The notes below the pieces were generated by a model. The model ran no database searches, was not told where the DNA came from, and saw nothing but the letters and a program-made list of their open reading frames with translations. Positions 19,469-27,358 of a stretch of 64,000 bases of DNA are shown here, piece by piece. The first letter of the stretch is position 1, and every line of letters starts with the position of its first letter. The DNA is from CAYILR01 sp964364175. GTDB taxonomy: Bacteria; Bdellovibrionota; UBA1018. A program made the position numbers and the translations under genes. The DNA lies in the NCBI GenBank assembly GCA_964364175.1, contig CAYILR010000020.1, positions 12,203-76,202 on the forward strand, in the 5' to 3' direction.

Positions 19469-19498
19469 TTGACAAATTATATACAATATTCATATAAT
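19469..19498 (+). promoter_or_regulatory. Consensus sigma-70 promoter of the pilin genes
   Basis: TTGACA at 19469-19474 and TATAAT at 19493-19498 are both perfect consensus hexamers, 18 bases apart, in very AT-rich DNA. A strong ribosome site (GGGAAGGAG) lies at about 19508-19516 before the ATG at 19522. The pilins can therefore be strongly transcribed independently of the upstream genes. Confidence 0.82.
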
Positions 19499-19521
19499 AA
19501 TAGTGTAGGGAAGGAGAACGT

Positions 19522-19713
19522 ATGAGCATCCAAGCATTTCTCAAAAAGCTTTGGAAAGACGATCAGGGGCAATCGACGACGGAATACATCCTGATTCTTT
19601 CTGTGGTCGTGATGATCGCGATGAAATTCAGAAAAGAATTCGGCGACCGTTTGACCAAAATCACGGGTAAACTCGGTGAAGAAATTGAATCACAAACTTC
19701 TCAGGGCAACTAG
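19522..19713 (+). CDS. flp: Flp-type pilin 1
   Basis: A 63-residue class III (Flp) prepilin. A short basic leader ending in DDQG is followed by QSTTEYILILSVVVMIAMKF; cleavage by the TadV peptidase should fall after G16, giving the conserved Glu five residues into the mature protein and a hydrophobic polymerisation helix. Preceded by GGGAAGGAG and by the consensus promoter, which fits an abundant major pilin subunit. The next pilin gene begins before this one ends. Confidence 0.87.
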   Translation: MSIQAFLKKLWKDDQGQSTTEYILILSVVVMIAMKFRKEFGDRLTKITGKLGEEIESQTSQGN

Positions 19714-19906
19714 CAGGCTCTTGAAGGACGAAAGCGGCCAAGCAATCACGGAGTACATGCTCCTCTTATCAGCATGTGTTGTAGGTGCAGCTACGTTTAC
19801 TCGCAAATTGCTCGGAGTTCTGGATTTAGGGATCGCACGTCTGGGCGGACAACTCGAACAAGATCTTAAAACCGGAAGGACTGGCTTGAGTGCATGGAAA
19901 AACTGA
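19676..19906 (+). CDS. Flp-type pilin 2
   Basis: A 76-residue second Flp-like prepilin with leader ending DESG and mature start QAITEYMLLLSACVVGAATF. GTG at 19676 overlaps the end of pilin 1 by 38 bases, an unusually long overlap; the start is not certain. It is probably a minor pilin or the product of a tandem duplication. Confidence 0.78.
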   Translation: MKKLNHKLLRATSRLLKDESGQAITEYMLLLSACVVGAATFTRKLLGVLDLGIARLGGQLEQDLKTGRTGLSAWKN

Positions 19907-20435
19907 GCTTTTTCAAGGCGCAGTCATTGCCATCTCGCTCTTAGCAGCGGGATCGGATTTGGTTCGAGGAAAAATTTACAACTTATTGACCATACCAGCC
20001 CTCATCGCTGGTGTGGTTTTTTCGTTTTGGGTGGGAGGCTGGGAGGCTGGGCTCAACAGTGGGCTTGGAATCGCGGCCGGATTGCTCCTCTATGGCTGGA
20101 TGTTTTGGATTGGAGTCATGGGAGGCGGGGACGTGAAGCTGCTCATGGCATTGGGTGCTTGGGGAGGAATAGGCTATGTCGTTGAAACAGGTTTGGTTGC
20201 TGTTTTTCTGGGTGGGTTGTTAGGAGCCATTACCCTTGTTTTCAAGGGTCGAATGAAAAGTTTCATTGAGAAAATCAGGATGACATTGATGAGCGTGGTC
20301 GTGAAGCAGCTCGAATATATCCCTCCGAAAATCGATTACAAATTGACGATGCCCTACGGAGTTCCTATTGCCATCGCGGCGATTTGGTCAGCATTCGCGG
20401 ACCCACTGGCTCAGCTGGGATTGAAACTATGGTGA
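19890..20435 (+). CDS. tadV: Prepilin peptidase TadV/CpaA (A24 family)
   Basis: A 181-residue integral membrane aspartic peptidase that would cleave the class III leaders of the Flp and TadE-like proteins. The two catalytic Asp motifs are seen: SDLVRGKIYN near residue 22 and MGGGDVKLLMALG near residue 75. At least five hydrophobic segments. It lacks the methyltransferase domain of PilD, as is normal for TadV. It overlaps pilin 2 by 17 bases and the next pseudopilin by seven. Confidence 0.88.
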   Translation: MHGKTELFQGAVIAISLLAAGSDLVRGKIYNLLTIPALIAGVVFSFWVGGWEAGLNSGLGIAAGLLLYGWMFWIGVMGGGDVKLLMALGAWGGIGYVVETGLVAVFLGGLLGAITLVFKGRMKSFIEKIRMTLMSVVVKQLEYIPPKIDYKLTMPYGVPIAIAAIWSAFADPLAQLGLKLW

Positions 20436-20704
20436 GAGACAGAAAAGACTCAGAGAGCGGTCAGGCTATCGTCGAGTATATTCTGATGATGTCCGTCGTT
20501 GTGATGGGTTTCATGCTGCTCTCTCGTGGATTGGTTAAAATTAAATTTGCGGAAAAGATGATGAGTCCGATTACCGGAACCTATGCTCGAACCTACCAAT
20601 ACGGCCATCCCAAGGGAAAAGGTTATGACGATGGGGGTCCAGAAAATCATCCCCGTGCGAGGGGCGGCAATAATTTCCGACTATTTTTAAATCCAAGATG
20701 GTGA
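20429..20704 (+). CDS. Third Flp/pseudopilin-like protein
   Basis: A 91-residue protein from ATG 20429, which overlaps the tadV stop. It has the class III prepilin signature SESG/QAIVEYILMMSVVVMGFMLL, then a Gly/Pro/Arg-rich hydrophilic tail. The tail makes it longer than a typical Flp subunit and shorter than TadE, so it is probably a minor pilin. Confidence 0.74.
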   Translation: MVRDRKDSESGQAIVEYILMMSVVVMGFMLLSRGLVKIKFAEKMMSPITGTYARTYQYGHPKGKGYDDGGPENHPRARGGNNFRLFLNPRW

Positions 20705-21273
20705 AAAAATTAGATCAGATGAGATTCAGTAAACGCCGTAAAAAAAATGAATCGGGGCAAACCACAGTCGAATTTGCCCTGACTTTGGTTTTTGCGATGT
20801 CGGTCGTATTTTTTTACATCCAGCTCAGCCTGGTTTTGGCTTTTAGTAATTATGTCCAATACGCCACTTTTATGGCAGCGAGAGCCTACTATGCGGGAAG
20901 TGCTTCGCACGGTGATCAAATCAAAAGAGCAGAAAATGTCATCAAGCGTATGCTCAAAAGGGGCGTTGACGCCCCCGGAGCAGATCGATTTCCGTCTATA
21001 GCCAAAGGTACTGGAGATGGCGATCTCAAAGGTGCTAAAATCGGACCTCATGACAAATTTAGCCCGACAACAAGGGACTATAGTTGGCTGGAGGGAGTCC
21101 GATACACATTTAGGAGCCGCATTTTCATGATCCCCATGGGGGGGTCTCAGAAAAGTGACAAGGTCAATTCTGTGACACTAACGTCGGAAAGCTGGCTCGG
21201 ACGGGAACCTTCGGTAGATGATTGTGCTGGATACATGTCAACATTCCCAGCGATTATTGACAACGGCTGCTGA
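20698..21273 (+). CDS. TadE-like pseudopilin
   Basis: A 191-residue TadE/TadG-like protein: basic N terminus, NESG/QTTVEFALTLVFAMSVVFFYIQLSL near residue 18, and a 140-residue extracytoplasmic domain with a short Cys pair region at the end. TadE proteins are processed by the prepilin peptidase and are required for pilus assembly. It overlaps the preceding gene by seven bases and the next by 56. Confidence 0.82.
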   Translation: MVKKLDQMRFSKRRKKNESGQTTVEFALTLVFAMSVVFFYIQLSLVLAFSNYVQYATFMAARAYYAGSASHGDQIKRAENVIKRMLKRGVDAPGADRFPSIAKGTGDGDLKGAKIGPHDKFSPTTRDYSWLEGVRYTFRSRIFMIPMGGSQKSDKVNSVTLTSESWLGREPSVDDCAGYMSTFPAIIDNGC

Positions 21274-21784
21274 CGAGGCAGGCCAAAGTGTCATTGAATT
21301 TATTTTCATGCTGCCGCTGATGGTGGGCATGGCCGTTATTCTTCTTCGGGTCAATACGGTGATTCAAATTGGAATCGTGAATCAGAAATATGCGCGTGCG
21401 CAAGCACTTTGGATGGCATTCAATAGTGCGTATTATCCAAGGGCCGAGGACGTTATAAAAGATTTTATACCCAACAAATATAATAAAATGGTCATTGGTG
21501 TTGGGGGCGAGCAAATCCCTGAAGAGGGGCTTGGAGTTCCTCCCGCTAGCACCTACAAAATTGCCAGAACCAAACGAACAGAAAAAATTGGTAGCACTGC
21601 CGATCAAGAAGAACCGAAAGAACGAATCGAGGTTCGAGTGAGAAATACGGTCACGCTTTGCACGCAGCTCAATTTTTTCAGGATCGGCACTACTGAAACA
21701 CCCGCGAACCCGGCCAATCCTGAATATCGCGTTCCACCCGAGGGCGTGGGAATGGATTTCTGTAGGGGGCCAAGTGAACAATAA
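21218..21784 (+). CDS. TadE/TadF-like pseudopilin
   Basis: A 188-residue protein with DEAG/QSVIEFIFMLPLMVGMAVILL near residue 20, the same class III cleavage motif, then a soluble domain. Given its position after a TadE-like gene it is the likely TadF counterpart. The start at 21218 overlaps the preceding gene by 56 bases; a GTG six bases later is an alternative, and neither has a strong ribosome site. Confidence 0.77.
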   Translation: MIVLDTCQHSQRLLTTAADEAGQSVIEFIFMLPLMVGMAVILLRVNTVIQIGIVNQKYARAQALWMAFNSAYYPRAEDVIKDFIPNKYNKMVIGVGGEQIPEEGLGVPPASTYKIARTKRTEKIGSTADQEEPKERIEVRVRNTVTLCTQLNFFRIGTTETPANPANPEYRVPPEGVGMDFCRGPSEQ

Positions 21785-22610
21785 AGCATTAACTCTTTCG
21801 CTCGTCATGGCAGTCATCGCGGTGTTTTTCGTGCAAAGCTACGTCACGAGCATCGAGGAAGAGGCGCGCAAAAAATTTGGGACCGAGGTTCTTGTGGTCA
21901 AGGCGAAACGAGACATCAAGGAGCAAGAGACCATCAACGAAACGCATTTGCAGCTAGTGGCCATCCCAAAAACATTTCTGGAACCTGCATCCGTGTTCTT
22001 TGAGAAAAAAGAAGAAGATGCTGAGTCCCGCAAGGGCATGGCTGCGCTTTCTGGAACGGTTGCGATGGTACCGATCAAAAGTGGTGAGCAAATGACTTAC
22101 AACAAAATCGTGGAGCCGAGCATACGCACTGGGCTGGCTCCGCAGATTGCTCCAGGACGCAGAGCGATCTCTGTCACAGTGAGCGATGTCACCGGAGTCT
22201 CAAAATTAGTTAAACCCGGCGATCGGATCGATCTGGTGGCCGTGATGGACACAGGGGGCGGGAAAGAAAACAGAATTGCAAAAACCATCCTTCAGGACGT
22301 TGTAATTTTGGCAGTGGGGAAGAACGTGACCAATAACGTTCCACGCATTCTTCAGGATGATGGTTCAGGTAAACCTAGGGTCAAATCATTGGTAGAGGAC
22401 ACAAGCTTCGGAACCATCACATTGGAGCTCGATCCCACCCAAAGCCAGGCACTGGCACTGGTCATGACTAACTCCGAAAACGTTTTGGTGGTGACACTCA
22501 GGAACAATGACGACATCGATCGTCAGGCAACCGGTGTCACTACTTTGAATGATGTTTTGGGTGCAGATGTTGCAAAGCGGGCACCCGCAGGAGCAGGTGG
22601 AAAAAAATGA
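21774..22610 (+). CDS. cpaB: Pilus assembly protein CpaB/RcpC (SAF domain)
   Basis: A 278-residue periplasmic protein with an N-terminal membrane anchor (about 4-22), an SAF domain (about 38-115, VVVKAKRDIKEQETIN...VPIKSGEQMTYNKI) and the RcpC-like core (GRRAISVTVSDVTGVSKLVKPGDRIDLV). CpaB helps the secretin assemble or gates it. GTG 21774 overlaps the preceding gene by 11 bases, and the stop overlaps cpaC (ATGA). Confidence 0.87.
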   Translation: MNNKALTLSLVMAVIAVFFVQSYVTSIEEEARKKFGTEVLVVKAKRDIKEQETINETHLQLVAIPKTFLEPASVFFEKKEEDAESRKGMAALSGTVAMVPIKSGEQMTYNKIVEPSIRTGLAPQIAPGRRAISVTVSDVTGVSKLVKPGDRIDLVAVMDTGGGKENRIAKTILQDVVILAVGKNVTNNVPRILQDDGSGKPRVKSLVEDTSFGTITLELDPTQSQALALVMTNSENVLVVTLRNNDDIDRQATGVTTLNDVLGADVAKRAPAGAGGKK

Positions 22611-24304
22611 TGATGAGTTTCATCGGGACTAAACCCCTTCGGGTATGCTTACTCTTTCTTTGGATAGCATCGATGGGGCAGGTGTATGCTCAGGATGCGG
22701 CCGCACCTGCAGCAAGTGCTGACAGCACCGAGCAACAGTTTGAAGGTGGATCCAACAAGGGCATGGGCGCAGTGGCTGTTCCTGGTAAAAAAAATTACAG
22801 ACGTTCTCGATTAACTCACGATGAGTCCGAAGGAAAAGCGGACAAGCGCTATGTGTTGCTCGCGACAGGCGAAGATCGAGCGGTCGATCTGGACTTTGAG
22901 GCCAACGCGGGTGCAAACGGAATTTCCATTGGTAACCCTCAAGTGGTGACCACGACGTTGGTGAAAATTGGTGAGAAGCGGCAAATTGTTTTTAAACCTC
23001 TGAAGGCCGGAGAGACCAACGTCACCGTTCGCGACAATGATGGAACATTGAGGCTGATTTTTGCAGTTCGCGTGTCAGGTTCCAATATGCTGAGAAGCGC
23101 GGGTGAGTTGCGCGAATTGCTCAAAGACATTGAAGGCATCGAGATCAAAATCGTGGGTCCGAAAATCATCGTCGATGGGGAGATACTTGTTCCCGGAGAT
23201 TATGCACGCATGATTTCTGTGATTTCAGACCCAGTCTATGCGCCCAATATTATGAATTTGACCACACTTTCTCCCCTGGCGATGACGATGCTCGCAGAAA
23301 GAATCCAACAAGACATCAGCACTTTCGCGGAGAACGTCAAAACTCGAGTGGTCAATGGGATGATTTTTTTGGAGGGAGAAGTTGACGACGTGGATAAAGC
23401 CAGGCGCGCAGCTGAGGTCGCCAAGCTGTACCTGCCTGAAGCAAAACCAGGAAACCCGATTCAAAGCCGAGATCCGACTGCGCAAGTGATTCAAAATCGC
23501 GGTTTGGTTCAAAACTTCATCGTTGTGACACCTCCGCCGCCTAAGAAACAAGAAAAATTAGTTCGTGTGACCATTCATTTTGTCGAGTTGGCGAAGGATT
23601 ACACCAAAGTATTCGGGTTCAAATGGCAGCCGGGATTCACCGCGGACCCACAAATCACAATTGGAACCACTCAAACAGGTGGCACAGGTGCGCAGGCGAA
23701 TGGCAGCAACGGAAACGCTTCTTTTACCGCAACGATTTCCAGCTTGTTCCCAAAGCTCAGCAACGCTCAAAACGCAGGTTATGCCAGAATTTTAAAAACA
23801 GGCACTCTGATGACTCGCAGCGGACAGCCCGCCACGCTCAATGAACAAACTAATATTCCATTCAGTGTCATGGGACCCAACGGACAGGCCGCCTCCACTC
23901 AAGCGAATGTGGGCTTGACGGTTGCTGTTACTCCTCTGATCCTAGGGCAAAGCGAAGATATTCAGCTCGATTTAGATCTGAACCAAATCAATCTGACTGG
24001 AAAAAGCGGATCGGTTCCCATTACCGCCTCGCATGCGATCAAAACAAAACTCTATGTAAAATCCAGCGAGAGCGCTGCTGTCGCTGGTGTGATTTCGCAA
24101 GACGTCGGAACTGATTTCAACAAGGACGATCCGAGCGCCGTTGCCCAGGGTGGGCAGACGAGTCCGCTGTTCACGCTCATGCATTCGAAGTCCTACCGAA
24201 AAAAGAAATCCCAATTCGTTATTTTTGTGACTCCACAAATCATCGAAAACGCATCTGACGGCAGCGATGATATGAAGAAAAATTTCAGAGTGAAGGTGAA
24301 ATAA
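22607..24304 (+). CDS. cpaC: Outer-membrane secretin CpaC/RcpA
   Basis: A 565-residue secretin that forms the outer-membrane pore for the Flp pilus. Signal peptide to about residue 29; an N-terminal pilus-assembly domain (about 80-165, GDR-VDLDFEANAG-like start); a BON-like segment (about 170-290); then the type II/III secretin domain (about 320-560) with SLFPKLSNAQNAGYARILKTG, a GQPATLNEQTNIPF loop and the C-terminal FVIFVTPQI-type strand. It lies between cpaB and the ATPase gene, separated from the latter by one base. Confidence 0.88.
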   Translation: MMMSFIGTKPLRVCLLFLWIASMGQVYAQDAAAPAASADSTEQQFEGGSNKGMGAVAVPGKKNYRRSRLTHDESEGKADKRYVLLATGEDRAVDLDFEANAGANGISIGNPQVVTTTLVKIGEKRQIVFKPLKAGETNVTVRDNDGTLRLIFAVRVSGSNMLRSAGELRELLKDIEGIEIKIVGPKIIVDGEILVPGDYARMISVISDPVYAPNIMNLTTLSPLAMTMLAERIQQDISTFAENVKTRVVNGMIFLEGEVDDVDKARRAAEVAKLYLPEAKPGNPIQSRDPTAQVIQNRGLVQNFIVVTPPPPKKQEKLVRVTIHFVELAKDYTKVFGFKWQPGFTADPQITIGTTQTGGTGAQANGSNGNASFTATISSLFPKLSNAQNAGYARILKTGTLMTRSGQPATLNEQTNIPFSVMGPNGQAASTQANVGLTVAVTPLILGQSEDIQLDLDLNQINLTGKSGSVPITASHAIKTKLYVKSSESAAVAGVISQDVGTDFNKDDPSAVAQGGQTSPLFTLMHSKSYRKKKSQFVIFVTPQIIENASDGSDDMKKNFRVKVK

Positions 24305-24305
24305 A

Positions 24306-26468
24306 ATGGCGGGACATTTAATCGCAGTTGTAGGCGGAAAGGGTGGGGTTGGAAAAAGCGTCTTCGCTGCCAATCTTGCTATTGCGCACTTACAGAACTT
24401 TAAACAAAGACCATTGATCATAGATCTGGATCTTTCCAGTTTGGGTGATCAGAATATTATTCTTGGCCAGAATCCACCCAAAACGATCATTGAACTCACC
24501 AAGGCACAAGGAATTAGCATCGATCCCAAAGGGCTTGCACCGTTTATGCTAAACGCGCCTGCAGGATATTCTTTTATCGGTGCACCCAAAGATGCGATTC
24601 TCGCTCGCGATTTGGACATGGATGGCCTGGGACGGCTGATGAAATCTATTACCAATGTATTTAATTTGGTGGTTGTGGATTGTGGAAATGGAATGGATCC
24701 CCATGCACTAAAAGTCATGGAATATGCCACGGCAATTTTTGTGGTGACTACAGCAGACGTGATTGTCATCAACCAAACCAAGAGAATTCTGACTAAGATT
24801 CAAGAGCTGCTTTTTCCGCCAGAAATGGTTCAAATTGTGATCAATAGATATTCCGCAAATAGCATCGTCAATCCACAGCTGATTCAGAAAAACCTGGGTC
24901 GAGCTATTTTCGGAGCAATCCCCGATGATCCCATGACAGCAGATAGCTCGCTGGCAAAAAGCACGCCGATTTGCCTGGCAGTGCCGAGTTCTCCCTCGGC
25001 CAAGGCGTATCATGAGATGGTTCGAAAAATGCAACAAGTGGGGTTGCTGGATAAATTAGCGCAACTCAAAAAGCCAACAGGCGTTGTTGCAAAAGCAGCA
25101 GCGGGTGCAGGCGGTGCTGAAGCGCCTAAGGAAGGTTCTCAAGCTGCGGGAGGTCCGGGTGGACGAAGTTCTTCGGCCGCAGCGGATCCATGGACTTCGA
25201 TGAAATTGAGAATTCACAAAGGTCTAGTGGAGCAGATGGATCTTAAGAAAATGACTACGAATACGGATGATCCCAAGCAAAAATCCATCCTGAGAGAAAA
25301 AACACAAAAAGTAATCTTGGATATTTTGGCAGTGGAGGATGCTGGAGCCCTTTTGGGAACTCGTGAGCTGAAGGCGCAAATTGTGAAAGAAGTCCTGGAT
25401 GAGGCTTTGGGGCTTGGTCCCCTCGAGGACTTTCTCGCTGACGATAGCGTGACTGAAATTATGGTCAACGCAAGAAATCAAATTTATCTCGAAAAAGCCG
25501 GCAAGGCCATGCTCTCAAAAATAACTTTTTCGAGCGAGCTTCAAATGATGAACATTGTAGAACGGATTGTGACACCGCTCGGGCGTCGCGTGGACGAGAA
25601 AGTTCCCTATTGCGACGCTCGTTTGCAGGATGGGTCTCGAGTGCATGTGATTATCCCTCCTTTGGCGCTTCGAGGGCCAACTATTACAATTCGAAAATTT
25701 CCAAAAAAGAGAATTTTGCCAGAAGACTTGGTGACCTTCGGATCGATGACTCAGGAGATTTGTGATTTCCTCCGATGTTGTGTCGAGGCAAAATTAAATA
25801 TTGTGGTTTCTGGTGGTACTGGATCAGGAAAAACTACTTTGCTGAACGTGCTATCCAGCTTTATTCCAGCGACAGAGCGTATCATTACTGTGGAGGATTC
25901 CGCAGAGCTTCAGTTGGTTCAGGATCATGTGGTTCGTCTCGAAACACGACCCAAGAACATTGAAGGTGAGGGTGAAGTCAGTATTCGAGATTTGATTAAA
26001 TGCTGCCTCCGAATGAGGCCAGATCGTATCGTAGTCGGTGAGTGTCGGGGCGGAGAGACGCTGGATATGTTGCAGGCAATGAATACAGGGCACTCAGGAT
26101 CCCTCACGACGTTGCATGCCAATAATCCTCGCGAGTGCCTGGGTCGTATCGAGACACTGTGTATGATGGCAGGATTGGCGCTGCCACTCAAAGCAATTCG
26201 AGAAACATCAGCGGCGGCCGTCAATTTGATTATTCAACAAAGTAGATTGAATGATGGAGCCAGAAAGGTGACTTACATCACTGAGGTCACCGGGATGCAG
26301 GGCGAGGTCATTAGCTTGCAGGATATTTTCTTATTTAAACAAGAGGGGCTTGATAAAAAAAGGAAAATCATCGGTCGATTTGTTCCTACCGGGTTTATTC
26401 CGAAATTTGTTGAGGATATGGAAGCTAAGGGTATGAAAATTTCTAGAGGACTTTTTGCCGCAAAATAA
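24306..26468 (+). CDS. Fused TadZ/CpaE-like and TadA/CpaF ATPase
   Basis: A 720-residue fusion. Residues about 5-245 form a MinD/ParA-like ATPase (deviant Walker A GGKGGVGKS at 10-18, DLDLSSLGDQN, VVDCGNGMD), as in TadZ/CpaE, which places the pilus machine in the cell. A Gly/Ala/Ser-rich linker (about 255-295) joins it to a complete CpaF/TadA secretion ATPase (about 300-720) with Walker A GGTGSGKTT at about 503-511, ITVEDSAEL, RPDRIVVGECRGGE and the His box HANNPRECLGRIE. The two activities are normally separate genes. The reading frame is continuous and both nucleotide sites look intact. Soluble hexamer at the inner membrane expected. Confidence 0.9.
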   Translation: MAGHLIAVVGGKGGVGKSVFAANLAIAHLQNFKQRPLIIDLDLSSLGDQNIILGQNPPKTIIELTKAQGISIDPKGLAPFMLNAPAGYSFIGAPKDAILARDLDMDGLGRLMKSITNVFNLVVVDCGNGMDPHALKVMEYATAIFVVTTADVIVINQTKRILTKIQELLFPPEMVQIVINRYSANSIVNPQLIQKNLGRAIFGAIPDDPMTADSSLAKSTPICLAVPSSPSAKAYHEMVRKMQQVGLLDKLAQLKKPTGVVAKAAAGAGGAEAPKEGSQAAGGPGGRSSSAAADPWTSMKLRIHKGLVEQMDLKKMTTNTDDPKQKSILREKTQKVILDILAVEDAGALLGTRELKAQIVKEVLDEALGLGPLEDFLADDSVTEIMVNARNQIYLEKAGKAMLSKITFSSELQMMNIVERIVTPLGRRVDEKVPYCDARLQDGSRVHVIIPPLALRGPTITIRKFPKKRILPEDLVTFGSMTQEICDFLRCCVEAKLNIVVSGGTGSGKTTLLNVLSSFIPATERIITVEDSAELQLVQDHVVRLETRPKNIEGEGEVSIRDLIKCCLRMRPDRIVVGECRGGETLDMLQAMNTGHSGSLTTLHANNPRECLGRIETLCMMAGLALPLKAIRETSAAAVNLIIQQSRLNDGARKVTYITEVTGMQGEVISLQDIFLFKQEGLDKKRKIIGRFVPTGFIPKFVEDMEAKGMKISRGLFAAK

Positions 26469-26480
26469 GGTGAACTTGAA

Positions 26481-27341
26481 ATGAAAGTTTTAGGATTATC
26501 ACTATTGGGGATAGCGATTTTTTCTATTTCCTATATTTACAGTAAAAGATTTTTGGAATGGATGCGATTTCAGTCTCTTGGAACCAGAGACTATCTGGTT
26601 GAAAAACTGGCGTCGATGTTCATCGAAGTTTCTCCTGAGAAAGTATTGATGTATTTGGTGGGCGCTAGTGTTTTTGTGGGTGGTATTTTCTTTATTCTCC
26701 TTCTCCCGAACGTTCTATTAGGTTTGTTGATTGGCGGCATTTTTGGATCTCTGGTTTGGAAAATTCCCAGGCCAGTGGTCGACAAAATGTACGAAAAGCG
26801 CGTCGACAAATTTGTCCTTCAGATGGTGGACGGATTGGGATTGATGTCTAATGGGCTCAAGTCCGGGCTGTCTGTTGTGCAAGCTTTGGGTCTGGTCGCT
26901 CAGGAAATGCCAAACCCCATTCAGCAGGAATTCAATTTGATCCTGAGCGAGAACAAAGTGGGGGTATCCATCGAGGATGCATTCTTGAATCTATCAAAAA
27001 GGATCAAGGCGGACGACGTGGAGATGTTTGTGACCTCGATCAATATTTTGAAGGAGACCGGCGGAAATTTGGCGGAAACTTTCGATACGATTGTCGTTAC
27101 CATCCGAGAACGGATCAAGGTTCAGGCCAAAATATCGTCCATGGTCGCGCAAGGATTTTACCAGGGTGTCTTTGTGATGATGATTCCTCCCATATTGGGC
27201 GTGGTTTTTTACCAAACTGATCCCGAATTCATGAAACCCCTCTTCACAACTGCGATTGGATGGGGGATGATTTTGTTGATGGTCATTTTGGAGACGATCG
27301 GATTTTTTGTGATTATGCATATTATCAAAATTGAGGTTTGA
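26481..27341 (+). CDS. tadB: Tad inner-membrane platform protein TadB (T2SS F family)
   Basis: A 286-residue T2SS F-family protein, partner of TadC. N-terminal helix, a helix pair near residues 57-93, the cytoplasmic core (LVQMVDGLGLMSNGLKSGLS, SVVQALGLVAQEMPNPIQQEF) and two C-terminal helices (about 220-280). It starts 12 bases after the ATPase gene with AAGGTGA as ribosome site. The YD-repeat gene follows with almost no gap. Confidence 0.86.
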   Translation: MKVLGLSLLGIAIFSISYIYSKRFLEWMRFQSLGTRDYLVEKLASMFIEVSPEKVLMYLVGASVFVGGIFFILLLPNVLLGLLIGGIFGSLVWKIPRPVVDKMYEKRVDKFVLQMVDGLGLMSNGLKSGLSVVQALGLVAQEMPNPIQQEFNLILSENKVGVSIEDAFLNLSKRIKADDVEMFVTSINILKETGGNLAETFDTIVVTIRERIKVQAKISSMVAQGFYQGVFVMMIPPILGVVFYQTDPEFMKPLFTTAIGWGMILLMVILETIGFFVIMHIIKIEV

Positions 27342-27358
27342 AAATGAGGTCAGAGAAT

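Noticed and set aside
21254..21817. A 187-codon open frame on the minus strand
   Set aside because: Covers the TadF-like gene and parts of its neighbours in antisense; no coding features.
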